From positions 682,001 through 746,000 of the forward strand of contig NZ_FUEZ01000003.1 in assembly GCF_900157365.1 (NCBI RefSeq): a stretch of DNA of 64,000 nucleotides, read 5' to 3'. Positions 56,341 to 64,000 of this stretch are shown here, piece after piece. Under the pieces are notes generated by a model. That model was not told the DNA's origin. It saw only the letters and a list, made by a program, of their open reading frames with translations, and made no database searches. The DNA comes from Mycobacterium numidiamassiliense (GTDB lineage Bacteria > Actinomycetota > Actinomycetes > Mycobacteriales > Mycobacteriaceae). The position numbers were made by a program, and so were the translations under genes. Position 1 is the first letter of the stretch. Every line of letters starts with the position of its first letter.

Positions 56341-58826
56341 ACAGTCCCGCGCAGCCGGTGCTGACGGTTCGGTCGAACCGTCAGCAGGCCAGCTTCGCAC
56401 CCGGCCAGGACGTGGTCGTCGGCAGCGACCTGCACGCCGACGTGCGCGTCGCGCACCCCGCTGTCGCCCGCGCGCACGTGCTGCTGCGCTTCGACCACGG
56501 CCGCTGGATCGCGGTCGACAACCACACTCACAGCGGGATCTACGTCAACGGCCAGCGGGTGCCCGGGATCGACATCCATGACGGCCAGGGCCTCAACGTC
56601 GGCTCGCCCGAGGGGCCGCGGCTGATCTTCGATGTCGGACGCCATCAGGGCACGGTCGGTCAACGGCCGACGGTGGCGATCCCGACGATCGCGCCGGCCC
56701 CGCAGCCGGTGCGTCCGCCGCAGCAGCCTCCCCGCGCCGCTCCACCGCCGCCACCCCGGCACCCACCGCCGGCCGGACAGCCGCCCGCACCACCACCGCA
56801 GGGCGTCGACGCGTTGCGCACCACGGCGGTCCCGCTCATCCGGCCCAGCGCCGAGACGCAGGCGGTCCCGCAGAGCGCCGGCAAGCCCGGGGTCCCGGGC
56901 ACGGCGCCCATGCAGGTGCAAGCCCCGACCACCCGAGCCCGCATCGGCCGCGAGCTCGACAACGACATCGTCATCCACGACGTGCTGGCGTCGCGTCACC
57001 ACGCGGTCATGGTTCCGTCGGCCAAGGGCACCGAGCTCCGCGACGCCGGCAGCATCAACGGGACCTTCGTCAACGGCAAGCGGGTGGACAACACGCTGCT
57101 GTCCGACGGCGACGTGGTCACGATCGGCAACGTCGACCTGGTGTTCACCGCCGGCACGCTGGTGCGCCGCCAGGTGGTGGCCACCCGCACCGGCGGCCTC
57201 GAGGTACGCGACGTCGACTTCGCCGTCCCCGGCAAGAAGCTGCTCGACAAGGTCGCGATGAGCGCCCGGCCCGGCACGCTGACCGCCATCATCGGCGGGT
57301 CCGGCGCCGGCAAGTCCACGCTGTCGCGGCTGATCGCCGGATACACCACGCCCACCGGCGGAGCGGTCACCTTCGAGGGCCACAACATCCACACCGAGTA
57401 CGCGACGATGCGGACCAGGATCGGGATGGTCCCGCAGGACGACGTCGTGCACCGCCAGCTGACCGTCAACCAGGCGCTGGGTTACGCGGCCGAGCTGCGG
57501 CTGCCGCCGGACACCAGCAAGGCCGACCGCGAGCAGGTCGTCGCCCAGGTGCTCGAGGAGCTGGGCCTGACCGAGCACGCGAACACCCGGGTGGAGAAAC
57601 TCTCCGGCGGGCAGCGCAAACGCGCGTCGGTGGCCCTCGAGCTGCTCACCGGACCGTCGCTGCTGATCCTCGACGAGCCGACCTCGGGCCTGGACCCGGC
57701 GCTGGACCTGCAAGTCATGACGATGCTGCGCCAGCTCGCCGACGCCGGCCGCGTCGTTCTGGTCGTCACGCACTCGCTGACCCACCTCGACGTCTGCGAC
57801 CAGGTGCTGCTGATGGCGCCCGGCGGGAAAACGGCCTTCCTGGGCGCACCCGATCAGATCGGCGAGGTCATGGGGACCACCAACTGGGCCGAGATCTTCG
57901 GCAAGGTGGGCGCCGACCCCGACGAGGCCAACCGCCGCTTCCTGGCCCACAAGCAGCCCCCACCACCGGCGCAGGCCGAGATACCCGGCGATCTGGGCGC
58001 CCCGGCGCACACCCACCTGGGCCGCCAGTTCTCCACGATCGCACGCCGTCAGATGCGGCTCGTCGTCTCCGACCGCGGCTACTTCGCGTTCCTGGCGCTG
58101 CTGCCGTTCATCATGGGTGCGCTGTCGCTGACCGTGCCCGGCAACGCCGGGTTCGGCATGGCCGATCCGGGCAGTGAGACGCCGGACGAAGCCGCGCAGA
58201 TCCTGACGCTGCTGTCCATCGCCGCCGTCTTCATGGGGACCGCGCTGACCATCCGCGATCTGATCGGCGAACGGCCCATCTTCCGCCGAGAACAGGCCGT
58301 CGGCCTGTCGACCTGGGCCTACCTGGGCGCCAAGACCACGGTGTTCTGCGCGTTCGCGATCGTTCAGTCGGCGATTGCGACGGGCATCGTGCTGATCGGC
58401 AAGGGCGCGCCCAGTCAGCCGGCGGTGCTGCTCGGCAACTCCAGCCTCGAGCTCTACGTCACGGTCGCAGCGACCTGTGTGGCCTCGGCGATCCTCGGCA
58501 TGGTGCTGTCGGCGCTGGCCCGCTCCAACGAGCAGATCATGCCGCTGCTGGTGGTGTCGCTGATGCTGCAGCTGGTGCTTGCCGGCGGCCTCATCCCGGT
58601 CACCGGCCGCGTCTTCCTCGACCAACTGTCCTGGGTGATGCCGTCGCGCTGGGGCTATGCGGCGTCGGCGTCAACGATCAACCTGCGCATGCTGGTGCCC
58701 GTCGGCCCCAAGGACAGCCATTGGGCCCACACGCAGAGTGCGTGGCTGCTGGACATGGGCATGCTCGCCGCGCTGTCGGTCATCTACACCGGCATCGTGT
58801 GGTGGCGCATCCGGCTCAAGCGCTAA
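56337..58826 (+). CDS. FHA-FHA-ABC transporter, tandem copy 2 (Rv1747-like)
   Basis: An 829-residue paralogue of the upstream gene. FHA1 (about residues 8-90) is degenerate: the conserved GR is GS (VVVGSDLHAD), the SxxH is AxxH (VARAHVLL), and the Asn-Gly loop reads THSGIYVNG, so phosphopeptide binding is doubtful. FHA2 is intact (RIGRELDNDI, ASRHHAVM, SINGTFVNG, from about 201). Walker A GGSGAGKST is at about 319; signature LSGGQRKRAS and Walker B LLILDEPTSGLDP follow, then a six-helix domain from about 575. The linker is shorter and histidine/proline-rich. Coupled to copy 1, probably forming a heterodimer. Confidence 0.92.
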   Translation: MNSPAQPVLTVRSNRQQASFAPGQDVVVGSDLHADVRVAHPAVARAHVLLRFDHGRWIAVDNHTHSGIYVNGQRVPGIDIHDGQGLNVGSPEGPRLIFDVGRHQGTVGQRPTVAIPTIAPAPQPVRPPQQPPRAAPPPPPRHPPPAGQPPAPPPQGVDALRTTAVPLIRPSAETQAVPQSAGKPGVPGTAPMQVQAPTTRARIGRELDNDIVIHDVLASRHHAVMVPSAKGTELRDAGSINGTFVNGKRVDNTLLSDGDVVTIGNVDLVFTAGTLVRRQVVATRTGGLEVRDVDFAVPGKKLLDKVAMSARPGTLTAIIGGSGAGKSTLSRLIAGYTTPTGGAVTFEGHNIHTEYATMRTRIGMVPQDDVVHRQLTVNQALGYAAELRLPPDTSKADREQVVAQVLEELGLTEHANTRVEKLSGGQRKRASVALELLTGPSLLILDEPTSGLDPALDLQVMTMLRQLADAGRVVLVVTHSLTHLDVCDQVLLMAPGGKTAFLGAPDQIGEVMGTTNWAEIFGKVGADPDEANRRFLAHKQPPPPAQAEIPGDLGAPAHTHLGRQFSTIARRQMRLVVSDRGYFAFLALLPFIMGALSLTVPGNAGFGMADPGSETPDEAAQILTLLSIAAVFMGTALTIRDLIGERPIFRREQAVGLSTWAYLGAKTTVFCAFAIVQSAIATGIVLIGKGAPSQPAVLLGNSSLELYVTVAATCVASAILGMVLSALARSNEQIMPLLVVSLMLQLVLAGGLIPVTGRVFLDQLSWVMPSRWGYAASASTINLRMLVPVGPKDSHWAHTQSAWLLDMGMLAALSVIYTGIVWWRIRLKR
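57435..57487 (+). repeat. Direct repeat shared with 54931-54983
   Basis: Second copy of the identical 53-bp segment described at 54931-54983, in the equivalent place of the second ABC gene. Confidence 0.75.
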
Positions 58827-58843
58827 CGGCAGCGCTCAACGGC

Positions 58844-59401
58844 CTAGTCCGGGCTGCTGTCCAGGCGCAGGCCGTACGCCAACGCGAAGGCCGTGGCCTG
58901 ACCGACGTCCACCCGGGTGCCCGCCAGCGAGGCCGAACGCCACAACGCCGAATCCACCTTCGCCCCACGCAGATCCGCGTCATCCAGCTTGATTCCGGTG
59001 GTTCGCGCACCGGACAGGTCGGCGCCGCGCAGCACGGCCTTGCGCAGGTCGGTCTCCACCAGGCTGGCCTCCCGCAGCCGGCACCCGCTGAGGTCGATGC
59101 CGCGCAGGTCGTTGCCGCCGAGCACCGCAAGCGTGAAGTCGACCTCGTCGAACGTCATCGGGCGCATTCGGCAACCGACGAACACCGAACCCAACATGCT
59201 GCACTGCGCAAAAGTGCTGTGCCACAGGAGTGTTCGTTCGAACTTGCAGTTACGAAACGCCGATCCGCTGTGCCGGGACTCGGCCAGGTTGACGCCGCTG
59301 AAATCGCATTCACTGAATACGGCCCGCTCGGTGACCAGCCGGCTCATGTCCTCGTCGCGGAAATCGCGGCCCGAGAACTCACAGTCGACCCAGGGCTGCA
59401 A
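58844..59401 (-). CDS. mfpA: Pentapeptide repeat protein MfpA
   Basis: A 185-residue right-handed beta-helix protein made of A(D/N)LXX-type repeats, such as CEFSGRDFRDEDM, CDFSGVNLAES, TDLRKAVLRGADLSGA and DADLRGAKVDS. MfpA mimics DNA and binds gyrase, giving partial protection against fluoroquinolones. Length matches Rv3361c (183 residues as I recall). It is the last gene of the mfp conservon, and the small GTPase MfpB acts with it. ATG at 59399-59401; 6 bp from the upstream gene. Confidence 0.93.
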   Translation of the reverse strand: MQPWVDCEFSGRDFRDEDMSRLVTERAVFSECDFSGVNLAESRHSGSAFRNCKFERTLLWHSTFAQCSMLGSVFVGCRMRPMTFDEVDFTLAVLGGNDLRGIDLSGCRLREASLVETDLRKAVLRGADLSGARTTGIKLDDADLRGAKVDSALWRSASLAGTRVDVGQATAFALAYGLRLDSSPD

Positions 59402-59407
59402 CGTCGG

Positions 59408-59980
59408 TCAGGCCGTCAGGCTCTGCAGCGCGTATTCGCTCACCGCGATCAGCGCGTCGGTCGCCGAGCGGCGGTCCCTGGCGTCGACGTTGATCACCGG
59501 AATGTGCGCGGGCAAGGTGAGGGCTTCGCGCACCGCGCCGACGGGATACCTTGGCGCACCGTCGAATTCGTTCACCGCGACCAGGAACGGCAGGTTGCGG
59601 TGCTCGAAGAAGTCGACGGCGGCGAAGCTGTCCTGCAGCCGACGGCAGTCCACCAGGACGATCGCGCCGATGGCCCCGCGCACCAGGTCGTCCCACATGA
59701 ACCAGAACCGGCGCTGCCCCGGCGTACCGAACAGGTAGAGCACCAGGTCCTTGTCCAGGGTGATGCGGCCGAAGTCCATCGCGACGGTGGTGGTCCGCTT
59801 GTGCGGCGTGGCCTCGAGCATGTCGACGCCGGCCGAGGCGTCGGTGACCATCTCCTCGGTGCGCAGCGGCATGATCTCCGATACCGCCCCGACGAACGTG
59901 GTTTTGCCGGCGCCGAACCCGCCCGCGATGACGATCTTCGTCGAGGCGGTGGGCCCCGCGTCAGAGTGCGCGTAAGCCAC
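59408..59980 (-). CDS. mfpB: Small Ras-like GTPase MfpB (CvnD-like)
   Basis: A 190-residue small GTPase of the actinobacterial conservon type. Seen: P-loop IAGGFGAGKTTFVGAVSE (about residues 17-34), a switch region TTVAMDFGRI, G3-like LFGTPGQRRFWFMW and the G4-like AVNEFDG. The GTPase partners with MfpA, which needs it for gyrase protection in M. smegmatis, as I recall. Its 5' end overlaps the upstream DUF742 gene by 20 bp. It starts at ATG 59978-59980. Confidence 0.93.
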   Translation of the reverse strand: MAYAHSDAGPTASTKIVIAGGFGAGKTTFVGAVSEIMPLRTEEMVTDASAGVDMLEATPHKRTTTVAMDFGRITLDKDLVLYLFGTPGQRRFWFMWDDLVRGAIGAIVLVDCRRLQDSFAAVDFFEHRNLPFLVAVNEFDGAPRYPVGAVREALTLPAHIPVINVDARDRRSATDALIAVSEYALQSLTA

Positions 59981-60335
59981 GCAGCGTCCTTCCTATGAGT
60001 TCGTGGCGCTCATCACGGGTCGACTGCTCGGTCAACGTTCGATGCACCCGAAGGTAGCCCGAGAGCACCAGATCGCCGACGAGGACGCGGGCGACTCCGA
60101 CGGGCAGGTCCAGGCGCGCCGAGATCTCGGCGACCGACGGGCTTTCGACACACAGGCGGATGATCTTGCCTCTCGCATCGTTGACCGGCCACCGATGGGC
60201 GAGCCCGGGCTGCAACGTCTGAACCGGGGCTTCCAGCGGGATGTCGACGGCCGTGTCGGTCCGTCCGGCCGTGAGGGTGTACGGGCGCACCAGGCTCGCT
60301 TCACGGGAGGGCGGCCAGGGCTCGCGTTCGTCCAT
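59961..60335 (-). CDS. DUF742 protein (CvnC-like, Rv3363c-like)
   Basis: A 124-residue helix-turn-helix-like DUF742 protein of the conservon. SLVRPYTLTAGRTD is the diagnostic N-terminus, and VAEISARLDLPVGVARVLVGDLVLSGYLRVH is a winged-helix-like segment (shown in part: ISARLDLPVGVARVLVGD). It probably links the kinase-Roadblock pair to the GTPase. ATG 60333-60335; the downstream GTPase gene begins within it. Confidence 0.92.
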   Translation of the reverse strand: MDEREPWPPSREASLVRPYTLTAGRTDTAVDIPLEAPVQTLQPGLAHRWPVNDARGKIIRLCVESPSVAEISARLDLPVGVARVLVGDLVLSGYLRVHRTLTEQSTRDERHELIGRTLRGLRAL

Positions 60336-60341
60336 CGCGGC

Positions 60342-60746
60342 TCACGAACGAGTGGATGCTGAGCGGCGGGAGGATTGCACCACGCCGCCCACCCGTTCGA
60401 CGAGGATGGCCATCTCGTAGCCGATCTGACCGATGTCGCATGACGGCACCGCGAGGGTGGCCAGATGCGACCCATCGCCGACCCGCATCAACAGCAGATA
60501 GCCGTTTTGCATCTCGACCACCGACTGCAGCACCTGCCCACCCTCGAACAGCTGCGCCGCGCCGCTCGCGAGGCTGGCCAGCCCGGAGGCCACCGCGGCC
60601 AGCTGATCGGCCCGCTCCCGTGGCAGCTGCTCGCTGGCGGCAATCGGCAGACCGTCGACGGACACCAGCAATGCGTGCGCGACCCCGGGGACCTCGCGGG
60701 CGAACTTCGTCACCAGCCAGTCCAGTGTGCTGCCGGGAGAAGTCAT
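60342..60746 (-). CDS. Roadblock/LC7-domain protein (CvnB-like, Rv3364c-like)
   Basis: A 134-residue single-domain Roadblock protein, a small GTPase-regulatory module. [19 protein letters not shown] and [20 protein letters not shown] are the fold's first strand-helix elements; [19 protein letters not shown] is the second sheet. Starts ATG 60744-60746, whose bases overlap the kinase stop (TAATG). In conservons this protein binds the GTPase. Next gene 6 bp away. Confidence 0.93.
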   Translation of the reverse strand: MTSPGSTLDWLVTKFAREVPGVAHALLVSVDGLPIAASEQLPRERADQLAAVASGLASLASGAAQLFEGGQVLQSVVEMQNGYLLLMRVGDGSHLATLAVPSCDIGQIGYEMAILVERVGGVVQSSRRSASTRS

Positions 60747-63493
60747 TACTGATCGGGTCCTTGCTTGATGTGGCGGGCCTGCGAGCGTCCGCTGCGCACG
60801 CCGCCGAAATGGTTGCTGAACGATTCGCGAACCGCATCGGGATCGCGCGTCCCAGCCGCGTGCTGTGGCGGTCGCCCATTCGATGCTACGAGGGCCGCCG
60901 CGTCGTCCGCGGCGTGGTGGGCCTGTTCGGGGGAATCACTTCCGCTGGCCGTCCCCGGCACCAGCCGGGCCCCCGGGGCGCGCACCGGCAGACCGAAGTC
61001 GGCGGTGTGCGCCGCGACGGGCTTGTCCTCGGCCTCGGCGGCCAACGACCAACCGCGATCCCACACCGACTGCCAATCCAGGTCGGGGCTGTTCACCAAG
61101 TCGTGCGGGTCGCCCATCATTTCGGTGAGCATCCGACGGTAGATGACGTCGTCGTCCGGGCTGGCGGGCTTGGCGGCGCGCGGCCTGGCGGCAAAGAATG
61201 CCGATGTGTCCGACACTGCCCGTGGCGGCGCCGGTTTCGGGGCGCGATTCAGAGCCGGCGACGGGGCCTTGGGGGCAGGGGCCGGCGGTGGGCCATTCGG
61301 GGCCGGCCTGTTCTGGCCCTGCGACCAGGGGGTGGCCAGCTCACGCCGGGGCCGCTTCGGCAGTTGCGCGGCCGGCTCGTCAGGAACGGCGGCGATCCCG
61401 CTGGAACCCGGATTGCGGCGCGGCAACAAGGTGACCGGCGGCACCGCCGCGCCCGATCCGTTGCGGTTCGCCGGTTGCGGCGCCGCACGCTGTTCGGCGA
61501 CCTCGGCTGTCGGGATCGCGCCCGCCTCGCGTCCCGGGATCGCACTGGCAAGTTTGGCACTCGGCGACGACACCGCCCCGACCCGGCGCTGCGGGGCCCC
61601 CGCGTCCGTAGCCTCGAGCACCGACGTGGGCAGGTAGACCTCGGCGGTCGTACCGGAGCCCGCTTCATCCGGTGCCGCGGCGCGCAGCCCCACCCGGATG
61701 CCGTGCTGGGCGGCGATCCGGCCGACCACGAAAAGACCCATGTGGCGGGCGTTTTCAGGGCTGATCTCGCCGCCGTCCTGCAGCCGCTTGTTGGCGATGC
61801 GCCGGTCGGCCTCGTTCATGCCCAGGCCGGAGTCGGCGATCCGCAGCACAATGGAACCGTCGCCGCCGCGTCTGGCCGAGATGCGGACGGGAGTGGTCGG
61901 CGGCGAATAGCGCAGGGCGTTGTCGATCAGCTCGGCGAACAGGTGGATGGCCCCGCCGGCCACCGCACCGACCAGCCTGCAGTCCGGCAGGTCGCCGATC
62001 TCGACCCGGCGGTAATCCTCGACCTCGGAGACGGCTGCGTTGAGCACGGTCGACAACCCCACCGGCTGGCGCTGATCGCGCGCCAGCTGTGCACCCGCCA
62101 GCACCAGCAGGTTGGCACTGTTGCGGCGCAGCCGGGCGGCGAGGTGATCCAGCCGGAAGAGGCTGTCCAGCCGCTCGGGATCTTCCTCGTTGCGCTCCAG
62201 CCCGTCGATCAGCGACAACTGCTGGTCGACCAGCGATCTGCTGCGCCGCGACATGGTCTCGAACATGTCGTTGACCAGCAGCCGCAGCCGGGCCTCGTCG
62301 CCGGCCAGCAGCAGGGCCTGGCTGTGCAGCTCGTCGACCGCGTGGGCGACCTGACCGATCTCCTCGGTGGTATACACCGGAAGCGGATCCGGAATCGGTT
62401 CGGCGCCACCGGCTTTGACCCGGGCAACCTCTTCCTCGAGGTCGGTGTGGGCCACCTTGAGCGCGCCGTCGCGCAGCACCCGCAGCGGCACGACCAGCGC
62501 CCGCGCCACCAGCAACACGATGGCCAGAGCGATCACGATGGCGCCCAGCACCAGCACGGCGTCGAGCACCGCGGCGTCGCGCCGATCAGTGGCCTGGGCC
62601 TGCACCGACTTGGTCACCGACGTCGTGGCGTTGTCGATGACCTGTTCGGCGATCCCGTCGGTGGTCTGTATGGAGCGCAGCAGGTCCGGGTTGTCGACGA
62701 GCACGCTGGCCGGATCGGACATGATCGCCATCCGGGTCACCATTTGCTGCTGCAGCGTCTTGGCTTCCGTCGAGCCGACGCCGAGCACTTCGCTCATCCC
62801 GAACAGGGTCGACGGTTCGGTGCCGGCCAGGGTGATCATCGCGGTGCGCAACTGCGGCTCGGGGAGATCGGCGCCGCGGGTGATCAGGATCTCCTGCATC
62901 GTCATCTGCCCGCGGGCCCCGACCGCCCTGCTCAAACCCTGCGCCTGCGCGCGGATTTTCTCGTCGTCGACGCGTACCGACGCGTTGATCACATCCTCGG
63001 CCGTCAGCAGCAGCGGGGCGTATGTCGTCACCCGCTCCCGCACGCCAATGCTGTTGTCGGACACCTTGTCCAGGAGCGCCTGGCCGCCCCCGAGCACGGA
63101 ACTCACTCCTGAGCGGACGTCGGGGATGACGTCGGTGTCGTCCAGGCGCCTTTGCAGCTCACCCTTGCGGGCCTCGTAGTTCTGCTTCGCCCCGTCGACG
63201 TCGCGGCCGGTGGAATCCGCCAGCAATGCCACGTCCAACGCCGACATGTATTTGGTGATCGCCGGCAGCAGGTCGGCGCGGGCAGCGGCCACCCGCAGAC
63301 CGCTGGAGTTGGCCATTGCGCCGTTGATCCGCAGTCCACCGAATATGGACGCGAGAATCAGCGGCACCAGCACAATCGCGAGGACTTTCCAGCGGACCGG
63401 CCAGTTGCTCAGCGACCAGGCCGGCGGGCGCTTGGGATGAAATTGGGGTGCGGGCGCCTCGGCCGGATCGGCCGGGCTGGTGAACATGGTCAT
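60746..63493 (-). CDS. Sensor histidine kinase of the mfp conservon (CvnA-like, Rv3365c-like)
   Basis: A 915-residue membrane kinase. Helix 1 ([18 protein letters not shown], about 36-53), an extracellular nitrate-sensor-like domain (about 55-305), helix 2 ([20 protein letters not shown], about 312-332), HAMP, and a catalytic HATPase with [18 protein letters not shown] and [14 protein letters not shown]. The dimerisation region [20 protein letters not shown] is the conservon type and not a classic H-box. A long Pro/Ala-rich C-terminus (about 640-915) is probably disordered. First gene of kinase-Roadblock-DUF742-GTPase-MfpA. A MTMF start at 63491-63493 is used. Confidence 0.9.
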   Translation of the reverse strand: MTMFTSPADPAEAPAPQFHPKRPPAWSLSNWPVRWKVLAIVLVPLILASIFGGLRINGAMANSSGLRVAAARADLLPAITKYMSALDVALLADSTGRDVDGAKQNYEARKGELQRRLDDTDVIPDVRSGVSSVLGGGQALLDKVSDNSIGVRERVTTYAPLLLTAEDVINASVRVDDEKIRAQAQGLSRAVGARGQMTMQEILITRGADLPEPQLRTAMITLAGTEPSTLFGMSEVLGVGSTEAKTLQQQMVTRMAIMSDPASVLVDNPDLLRSIQTTDGIAEQVIDNATTSVTKSVQAQATDRRDAAVLDAVLVLGAIVIALAIVLLVARALVVPLRVLRDGALKVAHTDLEEEVARVKAGGAEPIPDPLPVYTTEEIGQVAHAVDELHSQALLLAGDEARLRLLVNDMFETMSRRSRSLVDQQLSLIDGLERNEEDPERLDSLFRLDHLAARLRRNSANLLVLAGAQLARDQRQPVGLSTVLNAAVSEVEDYRRVEIGDLPDCRLVGAVAGGAIHLFAELIDNALRYSPPTTPVRISARRGGDGSIVLRIADSGLGMNEADRRIANKRLQDGGEISPENARHMGLFVVGRIAAQHGIRVGLRAAAPDEAGSGTTAEVYLPTSVLEATDAGAPQRRVGAVSSPSAKLASAIPGREAGAIPTAEVAEQRAAPQPANRNGSGAAVPPVTLLPRRNPGSSGIAAVPDEPAAQLPKRPRRELATPWSQGQNRPAPNGPPPAPAPKAPSPALNRAPKPAPPRAVSDTSAFFAARPRAAKPASPDDDVIYRRMLTEMMGDPHDLVNSPDLDWQSVWDRGWSLAAEAEDKPVAAHTADFGLPVRAPGARLVPGTASGSDSPEQAHHAADDAAALVASNGRPPQHAAGTRDPDAVRESFSNHFGGVRSGRSQARHIKQGPDQ

Positions 63494-63679
63494 CTGACCG
63501 AGCCCGCGCTTGCGCGCAAACTCGGCGCTGAAAGAGGCGCTGAAAGAAACGAGACGCTCATGGAACTTCCTGCTTTATTTCCCCCCGCGCGGCGCGGACG
63601 GGCGCGCGGTACATTGCCTGGCAATCCGACGAGTATGACAGCCCGCGGCCCTGGTCACCAGAAGAGTTGCCTGAGGATG

Positions 63680-64000
63680 CTATGCCGGCCGAAGGATCGC
63701 GACGAGGAAGTCGGAGTCGTCGGCGAACGGTCGCAGATCCCAGGTCGAGAGCAGCAGATCGGGTGCGAACCCCGCATCCGCCGCGTTGCCGAGAAACTCG
63801 GCGAACCCATAGTCGCGGCCGGCGCCGAAGCCGATCGCCACTCGACCGTCGTCAGCGACATGGGCACGTAGCCGGTTCAGCACCATGCCCCGGGTGCTCG
63901 GCGCCAGGAACGCCATGACGTTGCCGGCGGAGACGATGACGTCGAATGGTTCGACGATGCCGCGCGCGGGCAGGTCCAGCTCGGCGAGGTCGCCGACCAG
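63680..64000 (-). CDS. SAM-dependent methyltransferase, C-terminal part (runs off the window end)
   Basis: The reading frame is open to the window edge and ends in TAG at 63680-63682. The visible 106 residues contain PFDVIVSAGNVMAFLAPSTR (class I methyltransferase motif IV/V area), VAIGFGAGRDYGFAEFLGNA and a C-terminal ending DSDFLVAILRPA. This is the usual end of a small class I SAM methyltransferase. The N-terminal SAM-binding motif lies outside. The 186-bp gap 63494-63679 shows no clear element. Confidence 0.75.
   Translation of the reverse strand: MVGDLAELDLPARGIVEPFDVIVSAGNVMAFLAPSTRGMVLNRLRAHVADDGRVAIGFGAGRDYGFAEFLGNAADAGFAPDLLLSTWDLRPFADDSDFLVAILRPA

Noticed and set aside
56295..58625. 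776-codon open frame antisense to the second FHA-ABC gene
   Set aside because: Same shadow effect; the plus-strand gene has clear Walker and FHA motifs.
60356..63112. 918-codon open frame antisense to the sensor kinase
   Set aside because: Shadow; kinase and Roadblock motifs lie on the other strand.

Overview
This window is high-GC actinobacterial chromosome and is almost certainly from a slow-growing Mycobacterium. The evidence is a long run of genes in the order I recall from the M. tuberculosis Rv3302c-Rv3365c region (glpD2, lpdA, amiA1/amiB1, deoD, pmmB, upp, sapM, add-deoA-cdd, sdhCDAB, sigJ, dacB1, sugI-nagA, trpS, icd1, metC-metA, folD, mfpA cluster). Mycobacterium-restricted families are also present: MmpS/MmpL, DUF732, a CDGP protein, a 13E12/HNH protein, SapM and an Rv1747-like ABC transporter. 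I see no tRNA, rRNA, CRISPR array, intact insertion sequence or PE/PPE gene. Synteny statements rest on memory of the H37Rv gene order, not on an alignment.

Layout. 1-4.9 kb: flavoenzymes GlpD2 (partial) and LpdA, a gamma-glutamylcyclotransferase-like protein and two M20 amidohydrolases. 4.9-9.6 kb: cutinase, then nucleoside and sugar-phosphate salvage (deoD, pmmB, upp) and the secreted phosphatase SapM. 9.7-17.7 kb is more accessory: an acidic protein with two related domains, two convergent VWA membrane proteins, a cupin/GntR divergent pair with a clear promoter/operator, two small exported proteins and an exported GH71-like glycosidase. 17.7-24.2 kb: the pyrimidine/purine salvage operon cdd-deoA-add and divergent succinate dehydrogenase sdhCDAB. 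24.2-27.6 kb: a condensation-domain fragment, a carboxymuconolactone-decarboxylase-family gene with a possible ECF41-type promoter, sigJ and an aminotransferase. 28-36.6 kb: cell-envelope and transport genes (dacB1, mmpS-mmpL, two MFS carriers, nagA). 36.6-43 kb: YihY, trpS, a hydrolase and both isocitrate dehydrogenases side by side. 43-46.7 kb: a SAM-IV riboswitch leading metC-metA-methyltransferase. 46.8-48.9 kb: two frameshifted genes (lipoprotein, 13E12/HNH). 49-53.6 kb: BBE-like FAD oxidase, DUF732, DUF3017, folD and an old-yellow-enzyme-like protein. 53.7-58.8 kb: two tandem FHA-FHA-ABC-membrane transporters. 58.8-63.5 kb: the mfp conservon (sensor kinase, Roadblock, DUF742, GTPase, pentapeptide protein). 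The window ends inside a methyltransferase.

How the genes work together. Nucleoside salvage is split into two blocks (deoD-pmmB/upp and cdd-deoA-add) that together recycle purine and pyrimidine nucleosides and their sugar phosphates. SdhCDAB and the two isocitrate dehydrogenases are TCA-cycle enzymes. metC and metA make homocysteine under SAM feedback. Translational coupling through ATGA, TTGA or TAATG overlaps is common (amiB1/amiA1, cdd/deoA/add, sdhC/D, sdhA/B, mmpS/mmpL, the tandem ABC genes, folD/DUF3017, kinase/Roadblock). The most notable candidates are the SigJ/CMD pair with its putative ECF41 promoter, the exported GH71 enzyme next to small secreted proteins, the tandem FHA-ABC duplication in which one FHA domain has decayed, the palindromic or repeated operators before sugI, mmpS and the cupin gene, and the duplicated-domain acidic protein.
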